Source: Bacillus andreraoultii
GTDB lineage: Bacteria > Bacillota > Bacilli > Bacillales > Caldibacillaceae
DNA: 44,342 nt
NCBI RefSeq assembly: GCF_001244735.1
Contig: NZ_LN868935.1
Location: 453,566-497,907 of the forward strand
Direction: 5' to 3'
Shown here: in pieces, positions 1 to 7,619 of the stretch
How positions within the stretch are numbered: the first letter of the stretch is position 1
Layout: each line of letters begins with the position of its first letter
The notes under the pieces: model-generated
Told to the model about the DNA's origin: nothing
The model's database searches: none
The model's input: only the letters and a program-made list of their open reading frames with translations
Made by a program: the position numbers and the translations under genes

Positions 1-276
1 TTCGATCGAATGAATAGCCATTCTTACCTTGTTAACGTGGCTAAGATGATGTTGACTCTTCTCGCTTATAACTAAACCAATTGGTTACGGACACTTTGCT
101 TCCCAGAAGGGCAAAAGACGATGCAAATTGACACCATACGTACTCGAATCATCAAAGTAACCAGTAGACTAGTAAAATCAGGCAGATCCCTTTATTTTAA
201 GTTATCATCTAGCTTCGTTTATCAGAAATTCTTATGGAACGTACTGGGTCGAATTCAAAAACTCCAGATTGAATAA
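1..276 (+). pseudogene. IS1380-family-like transposase, C-terminal remnant
   Basis: Frame 1 reads from the window edge to a TAA at 274-276 and is interrupted by an in-frame TAA at codon 25. The conceptual translation contains LLAYN, then the stop, then TNWLRTLCFP, and further on RTRIIKVTSRLVKSGRSLYF and SSFVYQKFLWNVLGRIQKL. This order (hydrophobic AYN-x-x-NWLR block, then a basic RLVKSGR block and a closing LGRIQKL helix) is what I recall of the C-terminus of IS1380/IS4-group DDE transposases. The N-terminal part lies outside the window, so left truncation cannot be judged. The internal stop makes it a pseudogene. The family name is from memory, not from a search. Confidence 0.6.
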
Positions 277-604
277 ACTTAAACATTGAGATTGATCTAA
301 CTGAAAAAAATATTTTTTTCGGTCAAGGGGGGAAGTCTGCCCAAAATCAGACCCACTAAGGAAAAAGACTCAAATAATTGGACTCTAAATTGGGAAACTG
401 TTCCTTTTTACCAAAGGTTCACGAAATTCCGGTTGAACATAGCTAAGATTTGTAAGCTATGAATATTTCAGGAATAATCATCCTTTTTTGTAATCATCGC
501 TGTTTATTCAGCTATCGTAAACAATTAAATAATTTATAAGTAAAAATTCATATTAAATAACTATTAACGTATATCAAAATAAGTTTTGTAAGTTGAAAAA
601 TATT
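277..604. other. Intergenic region, no gene recognised
   Basis: No open frame of useful length with a ribosome binding site is present. The A/T-rich stretch probably includes the right end of the IS1380-like remnant, but I could not find a convincing terminal inverted repeat because the other end is outside the window. Confidence 0.5.
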
Positions 605-637
605 TGCGAGCATACTGCTCGCATTTTGTTTTTTTCT
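605..637. terminator. Intrinsic terminator, probably bidirectional
   Basis: TGCGAGCA (605-612) pairs perfectly with TGCTCGCA (616-623) across a 3-base loop. On the plus strand it is followed by TTTTGTTTTTTT; on the minus strand it is followed by AAATATTTTTC. It lies about 80 bases past the stop codon of the cysteine-rich peptide gene and is the natural end of that transcript. Confidence 0.75.
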
Positions 638-705
638 TTCTTAATTAGGGCATAAGTTTTAAAACTTTGAAAAAATTTCCCCAATGAAAATGCCAATACT
701 TTTTA

Positions 706-918
706 TCAAGTCCATCCAGCAATAATTCCACAATCTTGCATACAACCATGGGTTTTAGTTCCACAAATATCTCCAGTCCTACAATCGTAGAAATCTTCTT
801 TTAGTACTGAACCCCTTGTTACTGAGCACCAAAAATTTCCGGCAACACAATATTTCCTAGATCTAGTACAAGAGCAAATAAGATACTGCGGTTCTACAAT
901 TCCTAGTAAGTCTTTCAT
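706..918 (-). CDS. Cysteine-rich peptide, candidate fulvocin C-like bacteriocin precursor
   Basis: The 70-residue product has eight cysteines (C15, C17, C24, C31, C46, C52, C59, C63), a short Cys-free N-terminus (MKDLLGIVEPQY) and no signal peptide or double-glycine leader. The spacing CxC-x6-C-x6-C, then C-x5-C-x6-C, resembles what I remember of fulvocin C, a 45-residue, 8-Cys bacteriocin of Myxococcus fulvus (CSC-x6-C-x5-C-x5-C-x6-C); the match is strongest in the CSC-x6-C block. A clear AGGAGGT ribosome binding site lies 8 bases before the ATG. The gene follows the MauE-like gene in the same orientation and has its own promoter. Neighbouring thiol-redox proteins and an ABC exporter suggest an exported, disulfide-bonded peptide. 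Antimicrobial function is inferred. Alternatives are a signalling peptide or a metal-binding protein. Confidence 0.72.
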   Translation of the reverse strand: MKDLLGIVEPQYLICSCTRSRKYCVAGNFWCSVTRGSVLKEDFYDCRTGDICGTKTHGCMQDCGIIAGWT

Positions 919-948
919 AGACTTTTACCTCCTAATCCTTTTTCTATA

Positions 949-977
949 AATATATAATAGTTAGTATTATATGTCAA
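949..977 (-). promoter_or_regulatory. Strong sigma-A promoter of the cysteine-rich peptide gene
   Basis: On the minus strand TTGACA (972-977) is separated by exactly 17 bases from TATATT (949-954), about 30 bases before the peptide ATG. It gives the peptide gene its own transcript in addition to any read-through from the upstream ABC-MauE operon, which fits a product needed in larger amounts than its processing proteins. Confidence 0.75.
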
Positions 978-1034
978 TATATAATTTGGAATATTTAGAT
1001 AAATATTTTTTTAATATAATTATCCGTTATACCA

Positions 1035-1568
1035 TCAAGTTAATAGCTCACCTATCTTTTTTAGATAAGCGTTCGTTTTAATAATTAATAGTGTTAATAA
1101 AGCAGTTCCATAGATAATAGATATAATTGCAGGATTATAGACTGTCTTGCTGTCCGTTAATATATATGAGTAAATAAGATCGAATATTAACAATAGTATA
1201 ATATAAATATTCCTAATTAGTAGTTTCCAAGAGAGTAATTGATCTCCTACAATTCCACCGCATCCACAGTTAATATTTACATTACCTTTAATTAAGTTTA
1301 TTAAGATAGCAAAAGTAAACAAAAGAAACAATAAAATACTCCCTATAATAGACGTCCATTTTGATATATGTAATACAAAAAATAAACCGAGTACAAATTC
1401 TAATAGAATAATTATTACTGATAAATCATTAATTAAAACCTTATTCTTTATTAAATTATATTTTCTAATTTCATTTTGAAAAATGTACCGATTCTTTGAA
1501 TGATCAATGGCAGACGATAGTAATATACCTCCTAATACTACTTCGATAAAAAATAATATATGGGACAA
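1035..1568 (-). CDS. MauE/DoxX-like redox-associated membrane protein
   Basis: A 177-residue protein with about four membrane segments and the motif CGCGG (residues 101-105) followed by GDQLLSWKLLIRN. This CGCxG...W.L.RN signature is typical of the MauE-type membrane proteins that pass electrons or disulfides to partner thioredoxins such as MauD. It probably works with the two divergent thioredoxin-like proteins at 3587-4665. The start is TTG at 1568, preceded by AAAGGAGG at 9 bases. Only 17 bases separate it from the stop of the ABC transporter gene, so the two are co-transcribed. The substrate is unknown; the adjacent 8-Cys peptide is the obvious candidate. Whether it makes or reduces disulfides is inference. 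Confidence 0.8.
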   Translation of the reverse strand: MSHILFFIEVVLGGILLSSAIDHSKNRYIFQNEIRKYNLIKNKVLINDLSVIIILLEFVLGLFFVLHISKWTSIIGSILLFLLFTFAILINLIKGNVNINCGCGGIVGDQLLSWKLLIRNIYIILLLIFDLIYSYILTDSKTVYNPAIISIIYGTALLTLLIIKTNAYLKKIGELLT

Positions 1569-1585
1569 AGTATTTTTCCTCCTTT

Positions 1586-3406
1586 TTATACAAACATAGA
1601 TTGAACCTGAACATTAGAGTTATCGTTTAACATTATCCTTGATTGATTGTTATACATTTCAGAGTAAATACCATTTTTACTTAGTAATTCATTGTGAGTA
1701 CCTTTTTCTACTATAGTTCCTTTATCTAAGACATAAATCATATCTACGTTTTTAATATAAGCTAACCTATGTGATATGTTAATTGTTATCTTATCTGATG
1801 AAAGTTTATCGAATTGCTTATATATTTCATACTCACTCCTAGGATCAAGTGATGAAGTAGGTTCATCCAATATTAGTACATCTGTATTTCTATAAACTGT
1901 TCGTGCAATAGCTATTTTTTGCCATTGCCCTCCAGACAGGTCGATGCCTTCTTCAAAAAACTTGCTTAAATGGGTATCATATCCTCTTTCTAATGATTTC
2001 ACAAAATCATCTACTCCACTAACTCTTGATGCATCGTAAAACTTTTTCTGATTACCTATATAATCAATATCACCTATTTCAATATTTTCTCTAATTGTAA
2101 ACGCATACCGCATAAAATCTTGAAATATTACTGTAAATCTCTTTCTTAACGATTCTAGATTATATTGTTCTATGACTTTATTGTTAATCTTGATGTAACC
2201 GTTCGTAAGTCTGTAAAAACCTAATAAACATAGAATTAATGTTGTCTTTCCTGATCCATTTTCACCTACAATAGCTATTTTCTCCCCAGCTCTTATATGT
2301 AGATTAATACCTTTTAGTATAGTCTGAGAGCTATTTGGATATTTAAATGTTACATTTACAAATTCAATGCTATAAATATTTGTTATATCTTCACCATCCG
2401 TTAAATTAGCATGTTCATCAGCTTTTTCTATGAGGTCCATTAATTCAAAGTAATCATTTATGTAGAATAGATTAGAATAAATTTTAGATATAGAAGATGC
2501 AATAACTGTTGACATAGATTGAACTTGTTGAATTGCCTGTACAATCATAACAAAGTCACCTATTTTTGCCTTTTCCTTTGAGATTAATCTAATAACGAAT
2601 AAGGATGCTACACCATAAACACAGTATTTAAATGTTTCTAAAAAAATTCTATGTTTTGTCTGTTTACTTGCAAGATGGATTGATTCCCTCATATTTTTTA
2701 AGTATAAATTTTCCCATTTGTTAGTGAAATATTTAGTAAGATTAAATAATCTTATTTCTTTGATACTTTGCTTATCGTGTAATAGAGCCTTATAATAATT
2801 TGATTTTCTTTTATCTAGGGTCTGATATTTAATTAATTTATAATCTTCTTTTCCAAATCGAGAGTTAAAAATTAGAAAAGGTAAAAATGATATGATGCTT
2901 AGTAGCACTAAAATCCAATGAATATTAAATAACAAGATAATAATGGATATTAACGAAATAATACCTCCGATTATTTCAATTAAACTTTTAACAGGACTTA
3001 ATAGATTTGAAGCAATACTCCCGTTTTTTACTACTCTGTTAAAGCGGTTATAAAAATCGGGATACTCAAAGTGTTCATAAGATAGATTATCTAGTTTCAA
3101 ATTTATTTTTTTATCTACAAAATGATCTAATTGAAACTCTATCTTAGTGGTTAAAAACTGCTGTATATAAGTCATAGAAATTGAAATTACATTCACAGTA
3201 CATTGAAGAATTATTAAAAAAATTGCTATGTTATAGTATTTGTCCTTCCCTTGGATTATTGAACTCACAGTATTTATTATATTATTCATAATCATCAGGT
3301 TCACTAATGGCAATATACTGAAAACAATGCTCAAAAGAATAAAGGAGAGAAGTTGAAATTTACAAACTTTCCATACTAAACTGAATGCTCTTCCCAAATT
3401 TTTCAC
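1586..3406 (-). CDS. ABC exporter (fused permease and ATPase), no peptidase domain
   Basis: An ABC type-1 half-exporter: an N-terminal membrane domain of about six helices (to about residue 325 of the longest frame), then the ATPase with Walker A GENGSGKT (391-398), signature LSGGQ (500-504), Walker B VLILDEP (520-526) and the H-loop SHR (555-557). There is no N-terminal C39 peptidase, so it does not cleave a double-glycine leader. The frame opens at ATG 3436, but that ATG sits right at the predicted transcription start. GTG at 3406, eight bases after AGGAGGGG, is the better start (606 residues; numbering above is from ATG 3436). It heads an operon with the MauE-like gene and probably exports the Cys-rich peptide, or protects the producer from it. 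The substrate is inferred. Confidence 0.85.
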   Translation of the reverse strand: MKNLGRAFSLVWKVCKFQLLSFILLSIVFSILPLVNLMIMNNIINTVSSIIQGKDKYYNIAIFLIILQCTVNVISISMTYIQQFLTTKIEFQLDHFVDKKINLKLDNLSYEHFEYPDFYNRFNRVVKNGSIASNLLSPVKSLIEIIGGIISLISIIILLFNIHWILVLLSIISFLPFLIFNSRFGKEDYKLIKYQTLDKRKSNYYKALLHDKQSIKEIRLFNLTKYFTNKWENLYLKNMRESIHLASKQTKHRIFLETFKYCVYGVASLFVIRLISKEKAKIGDFVMIVQAIQQVQSMSTVIASSISKIYSNLFYINDYFELMDLIEKADEHANLTDGEDITNIYSIEFVNVTFKYPNSSQTILKGINLHIRAGEKIAIVGENGSGKTTLILCLLGFYRLTNGYIKINNKVIEQYNLESLRKRFTVIFQDFMRYAFTIRENIEIGDIDYIGNQKKFYDASRVSGVDDFVKSLERGYDTHLSKFFEEGIDLSGGQWQKIAIARTVYRNTDVLILDEPTSSLDPRSEYEIYKQFDKLSSDKITINISHRLAYIKNVDMIYVLDKGTIVEKGTHNELLSKNGIYSEMYNNQSRIMLNDNSNVQVQSMFV

Positions 3407-3444
3407 ACTGATTTTTCCCCTCCTCAGAAAATCCATTTGCCTGT

Positions 3445-3473
3445 ATAATAAGGCACAATTATTATAATTGCAA
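3445..3473 (-). promoter_or_regulatory. Promoter of the ABC exporter-MauE operon
   Basis: On the minus strand TTGCAA (3468-3473) and TATTAT (3445-3450) are separated by 17 bases. The predicted start of transcription near 3438 leaves about 30 bases of leader before the GTG start at 3406, and none before the upstream ATG at 3436, which supports the GTG start. The divergent genes on the plus strand are served from the same 150-base gap; TTGTAA at 3511 with GATAAA 18 bases later is a possible plus-strand promoter but is weaker. Confidence 0.5.
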
Positions 3474-3586
3474 CAATTGACAAAAAAATAAAATTAACCT
3501 AGAATATTTTTTGTAAATTACTTATTAGAAATTCGATAAAATATAAACTTTTGTTATAAGACTACTTTTAAAAGGGGCTTTCTAAA

Positions 3587-4108
3587 ATGTATTATCTTCT
3601 ATTGGGGCTATTTGGAACATACATATTTCTATTTAATCTGTTTATAAAGCAATTCAAAAAGCTAGAATTTCTAGTTAATCTTATGCCTAACAAAAAATTT
3701 GAAAGAGTTAACGGATTAAAGCATCCCTTAGTAGGAAAAGTATTTCCGTTTTCTAGAGAGTTACTAACTGAAGAAATAACTATAGTTTTGTTGACTTCCC
3801 CTACTTGCTCAGCTTGTCAAGGTTCTTACGAGGAAGCAATTAGTGTTGTCAATCAATTTAATTTAGATTTTTTACACCTTGTTGCAGTAAATGATGATAA
3901 TAGTGAAATTTGGATTGAGGAGAAGGAAGTTATAAATACCAAGAAAAATTATTATCAATTAAATATTCCCAATAACTTACTAATAAACTATAACTTATTT
4001 CAATATCCTCAATACATAATTATTAAAAATAAAAAAATTGTGGAGGTTACAGGTATAATTAGAAGAATAGAATATTTAATGGAAAACAATATACTAGATA
4101 ATTTATAA
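3587..4108 (+). CDS. Membrane-anchored thioredoxin-like protein (MauD/TlpA type), first of a pair
   Basis: A 173-residue protein with one N-terminal membrane segment (about residues 2-20), a short linker, and a thioredoxin-like domain whose active site is SPTCSACQG (C74 and C77). Later segments IPNNLLINYNLF and FQYPQYIIIKNKKIV fit the cis-proline-containing second half of the fold (P after the YPQ block). The topology predicts an extracytoplasmic domain. The arrangement of a MauE-like membrane partner plus MauD-like thioredoxins is the known functional pairing in methylamine utilisation, where it helps disulfide formation. Here it lies divergent from, and next to, an 8-Cys peptide locus. AAAAGGGG lies 9 bases before the ATG. 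The next gene follows after 17 bases. Confidence 0.75.
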   Translation: MYYLLLGLFGTYIFLFNLFIKQFKKLEFLVNLMPNKKFERVNGLKHPLVGKVFPFSRELLTEEITIVLLTSPTCSACQGSYEEAISVVNQFNLDFLHLVAVNDDNSEIWIEEKEVINTKKNYYQLNIPNNLLINYNLFQYPQYIIIKNKKIVEVTGIIRRIEYLMENNILDNL

Positions 4109-4125
4109 CTAAAGGAGATGATTAA

Positions 4126-4665
4126 ATGAATACTTTTGTATTGATTGTTTTAGGTATTATTATGGTCTTATTAATAATTGAAATGGTCTTCATGTTTAAG
4201 TTGGCTAAACTTATTGCAACGTTTTTAAATAGGATTATGTTTATTGGAGATGATAAGGTTAGACCAAATAGAATGGTATCAGGTAGAACTAGTCCACAAA
4301 TCAATAAAAAAACAATAAATGGAAAAAAAATAAACGTTTATGATAATGAATACCAATTACTTCTTTTTAAAGATCCATATTGTTCTACTTGTAAAGATAT
4401 TTCGAACCATTTAGTTGAATTAGTTCCAAAATTAAAAAGAAATGTTGAACTCGTAATAATACAAAAGGATACACTAGTTACTGAAGCAGAGAAACACCTA
4501 AATATAATTATTGATAAAAAGCTCTTCGATGATTTCCTAATTACAAGTTTACCAACTTTAATTGTAGTTGGTGAAGAAGGAATGATAGTAAAAGTCTCAG
4601 ATATAATTGGTAGTTATAATAGTTTTGTTGAAGAAATTTCTACTTTTATAAAAAAAGTTAGTTAA
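4126..4665 (+). CDS. Membrane-anchored thioredoxin-like protein, second of a pair
   Basis: A 179-residue protein with an N-terminal membrane segment (residues 3-27) and a thioredoxin-like domain with the active site DPYCSTCKD (C86 and C89). The segment TSLPTLIVVGEEGMIVKVSD carries the expected cis-proline motif (SLPT). It shares architecture but little sequence with the preceding gene, so the two may be a specialised oxidant/isomerase pair rather than a recent duplication. AAAGGAG lies 9 bases before the ATG, and the 17-base gap to the upstream stop indicates one operon. A bidirectional-looking terminator follows at 4774. Function in folding the Cys-rich peptide is inferred from position and chemistry. 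Confidence 0.75.
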   Translation: MNTFVLIVLGIIMVLLIIEMVFMFKLAKLIATFLNRIMFIGDDKVRPNRMVSGRTSPQINKKTINGKKINVYDNEYQLLLFKDPYCSTCKDISNHLVELVPKLKRNVELVIIQKDTLVTEAEKHLNIIIDKKLFDDFLITSLPTLIVVGEEGMIVKVSDIIGSYNSFVEEISTFIKKVS

Positions 4666-4773
4666 AATTTTCTCCATATTTTAGGATTGGATTTTTACCC
4701 CTATAAAACCTTGGATATAACTATATGATTACTCTAAAATCCAAATGAATTTTAAGAAAAAATACAGTTTACA

Positions 4774-4832
4774 AAAAAACCGAACAATAACAAAACAACC
4801 AGCTGTCGTTTCGAAATTTAGTTCGGTTTTTT
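4774..4832 (+). terminator. Intrinsic terminator after the thioredoxin pair
   Basis: AAAAAACCGAAC (4774-4785) pairs with GTTCGGTTTTTT (4821-4832) around a long loop and ends in T residues. The same stem sequence recurs at 33871-33922 and, shorter, at 24397-24427. Confidence 0.7.
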
Positions 4833-4833
4833 A

Positions 4834-5591
4834 GTTAAATATTTTGTTTTTGCCTTTTCCTCTTTACCCGTATATTAATAAGATACTGGTTTGCACGGAG
4901 ACTACAGCGACATTATGCTCCATCAAGGAAGCAATCTAATCTTGCACAAAGGAACCTAAATCGTTTGACAAGTAAACTATCTTTAAAATGCCTCTAGCAA
5001 TAGAATCATAGATATCAGAAAACATAATGCGAATAATGTGGATACATAATCTTTTTCTTTCAATACCTTGTTTTGACTTACCTTAATACACTGAATACCA
5101 ACTTTGAAATCTGGAGCCGAATACGTCTTTTGAAAGGCGAGTATCTCTAATTTCGCAGTTATAGCATTTCTTTTAATGCTGTTTATGGGTGTAATTAACG
5201 ATTGAAAATCACTACCTACTAATGTTATTTATCAAAAAAATTATCCAGACCTAGCGCTTGATATGATTAATTACAATTATGGACTATTTGAACACAATTT
5301 TATATTTAGCTTATCAACAAAGCACCATTTTTATTAGCTGTTCAAGCACATCTTTAAAATTATTAACCTCTGTAAATCAAACAATACCTAAATTCTCCAA
5401 TAATTACTATCATCAAAGAACACTTATGTATAATATTGGCATATTAAATAAAACTTTCCGAATCCATAGAATGCATTGGGTTATTGATATTTTCTTAAAG
5501 ACAGCCAAATCCCTTTTAGAACTTGAAATTGCGTTGCAAAGTAGTTCATATGATAATTTTATTTCCATACTACGATTGTCTTTACACGCTT
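4834..5591. other. Long intergenic stretch, no gene recognised
   Basis: About 750 bases without a supportable gene. Frames at 5279-5608 (plus) and 5413-5604 (minus) are open, but have no ribosome binding site, no recognisable family and poor composition. The position between the peptide locus and IS21 debris suggests decayed accessory DNA. Confidence 0.45.
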
Positions 5592-6180
5592 TTGTCACCG
5601 TCAAGTAGTTTTGAACACTTTCTGCTAATTAATTTTGAACACTTTCCTTCCCAAAAATGGTAGTTCTATTTTTAATTCTATAACTGTCATTTTCATTTAA
5701 TTGGATCACTTCTACTCTATGGAGTAATCGATCCAGAATAGCTGTTGTAATCCCTTGATCTCCCATCAATTCCCCCCATTGCTCTGGCCCTTTGTTTGAG
5801 GTCAAAATAACAGAGCTACGTTCATATAGATGATTTATTAGGTGAAAAAACAAATTCACTTCCCTCCGATCCATGGCCATATACATCAGATTGTCAATAA
5901 CCATCAAATCCGATTCCTTTATTCGTTTGATTTGCATTTGTGACTTTCTAATGTACTCTTCGGTTTTTAACAGGTGGGTGAGCTCACCCATCTTAGAGAA
6001 CGCAACTTTGAATCCCTTTTGAATAGCTTCCAATCCAAGGCCAATAGAAACATGTGTCTTTCCCGACCCCGGTGGGCCTAATAAAATTAAATTATATTGC
6101 TGCTCAAGCCAAGTAAGTTCCTTCAGTTGATTTAATTGGCGTGTGCTCAGGGATGCTTGTTCATCTATCTTAAATTCATC
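5592..6180 (-). mobile_element. Truncated IS21-family element
   Basis: Contains the 3' portion of an istB gene plus one element end. Two copies of TTTTGAACACTTTC (about 5609-5622 and 5633-5646) flank the istB stop; multiple short repeats at the ends are a hallmark of IS21-family transposase binding sites. A possible outer end is TGTCA near 5593. The istA side has been lost, and the break is exactly at 6181, where an IS66-like inverted repeat begins. Confidence 0.65.
5629..6180 (-). pseudogene. istB: IS21 helper ATPase IstB, 5' truncated
   Basis: The minus frame is open from 6180 to the TAA at 5629-5631 and encodes a P-loop (LLGPPGSGKTHVSIGLGL, near 6060-6115), a Walker B-like VIDNLMYMAMD and the IstB C-terminal SNKGPEQWGELMGD, then ATAILDRLLHR-like residues (TTAILDRLLHR). 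The start codon and the first 60 or so residues are missing; the frame begins abruptly at EFKIDEQASLSTRQLNQLKE where it meets the inverted repeat at 6181. The protein differs clearly from the intact IstB at 8204-8971, so the two derive from different IS21 elements. A non-functional relic. Confidence 0.85.
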
Positions 6181-6235
6181 GTAAGCGTCAAATAGGCCCC
6201 ACCTTTTAACTTGGTGGGGCCTATTTGACGCTTAC
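6181..6235. repeat. Perfect 23-bp inverted repeat, IS66-like ends joined head to head
   Basis: The sequence starting GTAAGCGTCAAATAGG (6181-6203, 23 bases) is repeated perfectly in inverted orientation at 6213-6235 with only nine bases between. GTAAGCG at the outer ends is what I recall for terminal repeats of IS66-family elements. The first 14 bases, GTAAGCGTCAAATA, recur alone at 8071. No 8-bp target duplication is visible (left AATTCATC, right TAGAAAAA). It may be a collapsed element or a small non-autonomous derivative. It could also form a strong RNA hairpin. Confidence 0.6.
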
Positions 6236-6275
6236 TAGAAAAATGATAATAGAGTATTTTAATGGTTGACCTTAA

Positions 6276-6314
6276 ATTCAAAAAGCTCCTCTATCATAAT
6301 TGGTTAGAGGAGCT
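6276..6314 (-). terminator. Terminator-like hairpin
   Basis: AGCTCCTCTA (6284-6293) pairs with TAGAGGAGCT (6305-6314). On the minus strand the stem is followed by TTTTTGAATTT. No minus-strand gene directly upstream remains, so it may be an orphan left after rearrangement. Confidence 0.5.
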
Positions 6315-6901
6315 CCCTTGGGAAATAAACTGGCATGGCTTGGTAAATATTTTGTCAATGTCTGGTAAAAAAGATGGCAGAGGTGGTAAAAACTACTGGC
6401 CGTAATCAAGTAAGTGGATTTTTACTACTGCATTTGGTTTTCCATTTACTCTAGTCCCTATAATTGATAAACTAGTAAAAATTAATCTTTTTACCTATTT
6501 TTTTAGTTGTAATATAGTTATTCCATGATTATTAATTACCTACAAAACACTTCAATTATGATATTTTTATACAAACCGATTCCTATTCATGATAGAAGCA
6601 ATACCCGTCCCCTGTTAAACGTGCATAACGGATCCATGAACTCATAATTAAATAATATTTAATCAAAACCCTTTGATTTTTGAGTATTCCCTCGATTAGT
6701 TTATTATTTAATTTGGCATCAGATTATCTAACTCAAGAATATAAACCCATGATTACCATCTCTTATGGTCTCCATCAACTTTTTTATTTATCAATTTTCA
6801 TAAAATTATTGCCTCTTCACTTTCTAACTCTTATTTCCTTCAACCTCATACAGCTATACTATATAATCCTTATTAAGCGATTAATTTAGAAATTATAAAA
6901 T
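6315..6901. other. Intergenic debris, no gene recognised
   Basis: No supportable gene. Around 6345-6415 the motif GGTAAA recurs several times at short intervals, which resembles the repeated binding sites found at IS21-family ends and may be the other end of the element truncated at 6181. This is only a suggestion. The open frame at 6680-6889 has no ribosome binding site. Confidence 0.35.
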
Positions 6902-6905
6902 AAAT

Positions 6906-6936
6906 AAAAAAGACTGAATCCACTGTCAGATTCAGT
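6906..6936 (-). terminator. Intrinsic terminator, minus strand
   Basis: ACTGAATC (6913-6920) pairs with GATTCAGT (6929-6936). On the minus strand the stem is followed by CTTTTTTATTT. It lies about 240 bases past the stop of the HIT-family gene and is the first terminator after it. Confidence 0.6.
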
Positions 6937-7178
6937 TTTAGGTTATACTCATATTGGAGTAAAACAAGTCGATTGAATGGTTTTTTCGAGAAACAACTAG
7001 GTGCATATTTTCTCCTCGTCTTCTCTTCGCTTTTTCCTTTAAAATCAGCAAAGATCCAGCAGGTAAGAACAAAAATGGCTTGGAAACCAAGAGGTTTACA
7101 GAAAGATAGTAATTTTTTTAAAGATGGGTACATCACTAATTCTTTAAGCCTGGTACCCTTTACTTGAAGTTGGAAACT

Positions 7179-7613
7179 CTATGTCAACTTGTCTATTGCT
7201 TTCTTTAACAAATTCTTAGTATATGATAGTTCTCTGATATTTCCATTTAATACTACATCCTCATTATAGAAATCTGCAAACGATTGATTTTTGTATCTGG
7301 GAACAACGTGCATATGGTAATGAGTTAATTCATTAAAGATGCCACCATTTTGAGTAACAGTAATCCCGTCAGGTTTGTATAACTGCTTTAACGCTTTTGA
7401 TATTAGAATAGAAGCACTCATAATTGCACTAGCAGTTTCATTATCAAGTTTATCAACATCCACGAAATGTTTTTTAGGCAGAATTAAGGTATGCCCTTCA
7501 TTAAAAGGTTCGTGGTCCAAAAAACAAGTAACATAATCATTTTCATACACAATATTTACCGGCTCGGTTTTATTTGCTAAGCTACACCCTAAACATTTTA
7601 CTTCATGTTTCAT
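7179..7613 (-). CDS. HIT family nucleotide-binding hydrolase
   Basis: A 144-residue histidine-triad protein. The catalytic triad motif HYHMHVVPRY is at residues 98-105, and the upstream NEGHTLILPKKHF block (38-50) is the usual HIT nucleotide-binding region. CLGC at residues 7-10 corresponds to part of the zinc-binding site seen in some Hit proteins. HIT enzymes hydrolyse AMP-lysine, dinucleoside polyphosphates or similar adducts. The frame can start at TTG 7619, but GAGGAG lies only 4 bases before it; ATG 7613 has better spacing (9-10 bases) and is chosen. It stands alone between mobile elements, with no operon partner, so the physiological substrate cannot be inferred. Confidence 0.88.
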   Translation of the reverse strand: MKHEVKCLGCSLANKTEPVNIVYENDYVTCFLDHEPFNEGHTLILPKKHFVDVDKLDNETASAIMSASILISKALKQLYKPDGITVTQNGGIFNELTHYHMHVVPRYKNQSFADFYNEDVVLNGNIRELSYTKNLLKKAIDKLT

Positions 7614-7619
7614 ATTCAA

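Noticed and set aside
706-918. Lanthipeptide or sactipeptide precursor
   Set aside because: No LanB/LanC/LanM dehydratase-cyclase and no radical SAM gene lies nearby; redox partners instead point to disulfides.
5279-5608. Open frame of 109 codons on the plus strand, with a 63-codon frame on the opposite strand
   Set aside because: No ribosome binding site, no familiar motif, and its end runs into the IS21 end repeats.
6680-7167. Three short frames (6680-6889 plus, 6873-7136 minus, 6973-7167 plus)
   Set aside because: None has a ribosome binding site; the minus one reads through the terminator at 6906-6936. The minus peptide KPLGFQAIFVLTCWIFADF looked oddly familiar, but I could not tie it to any family.
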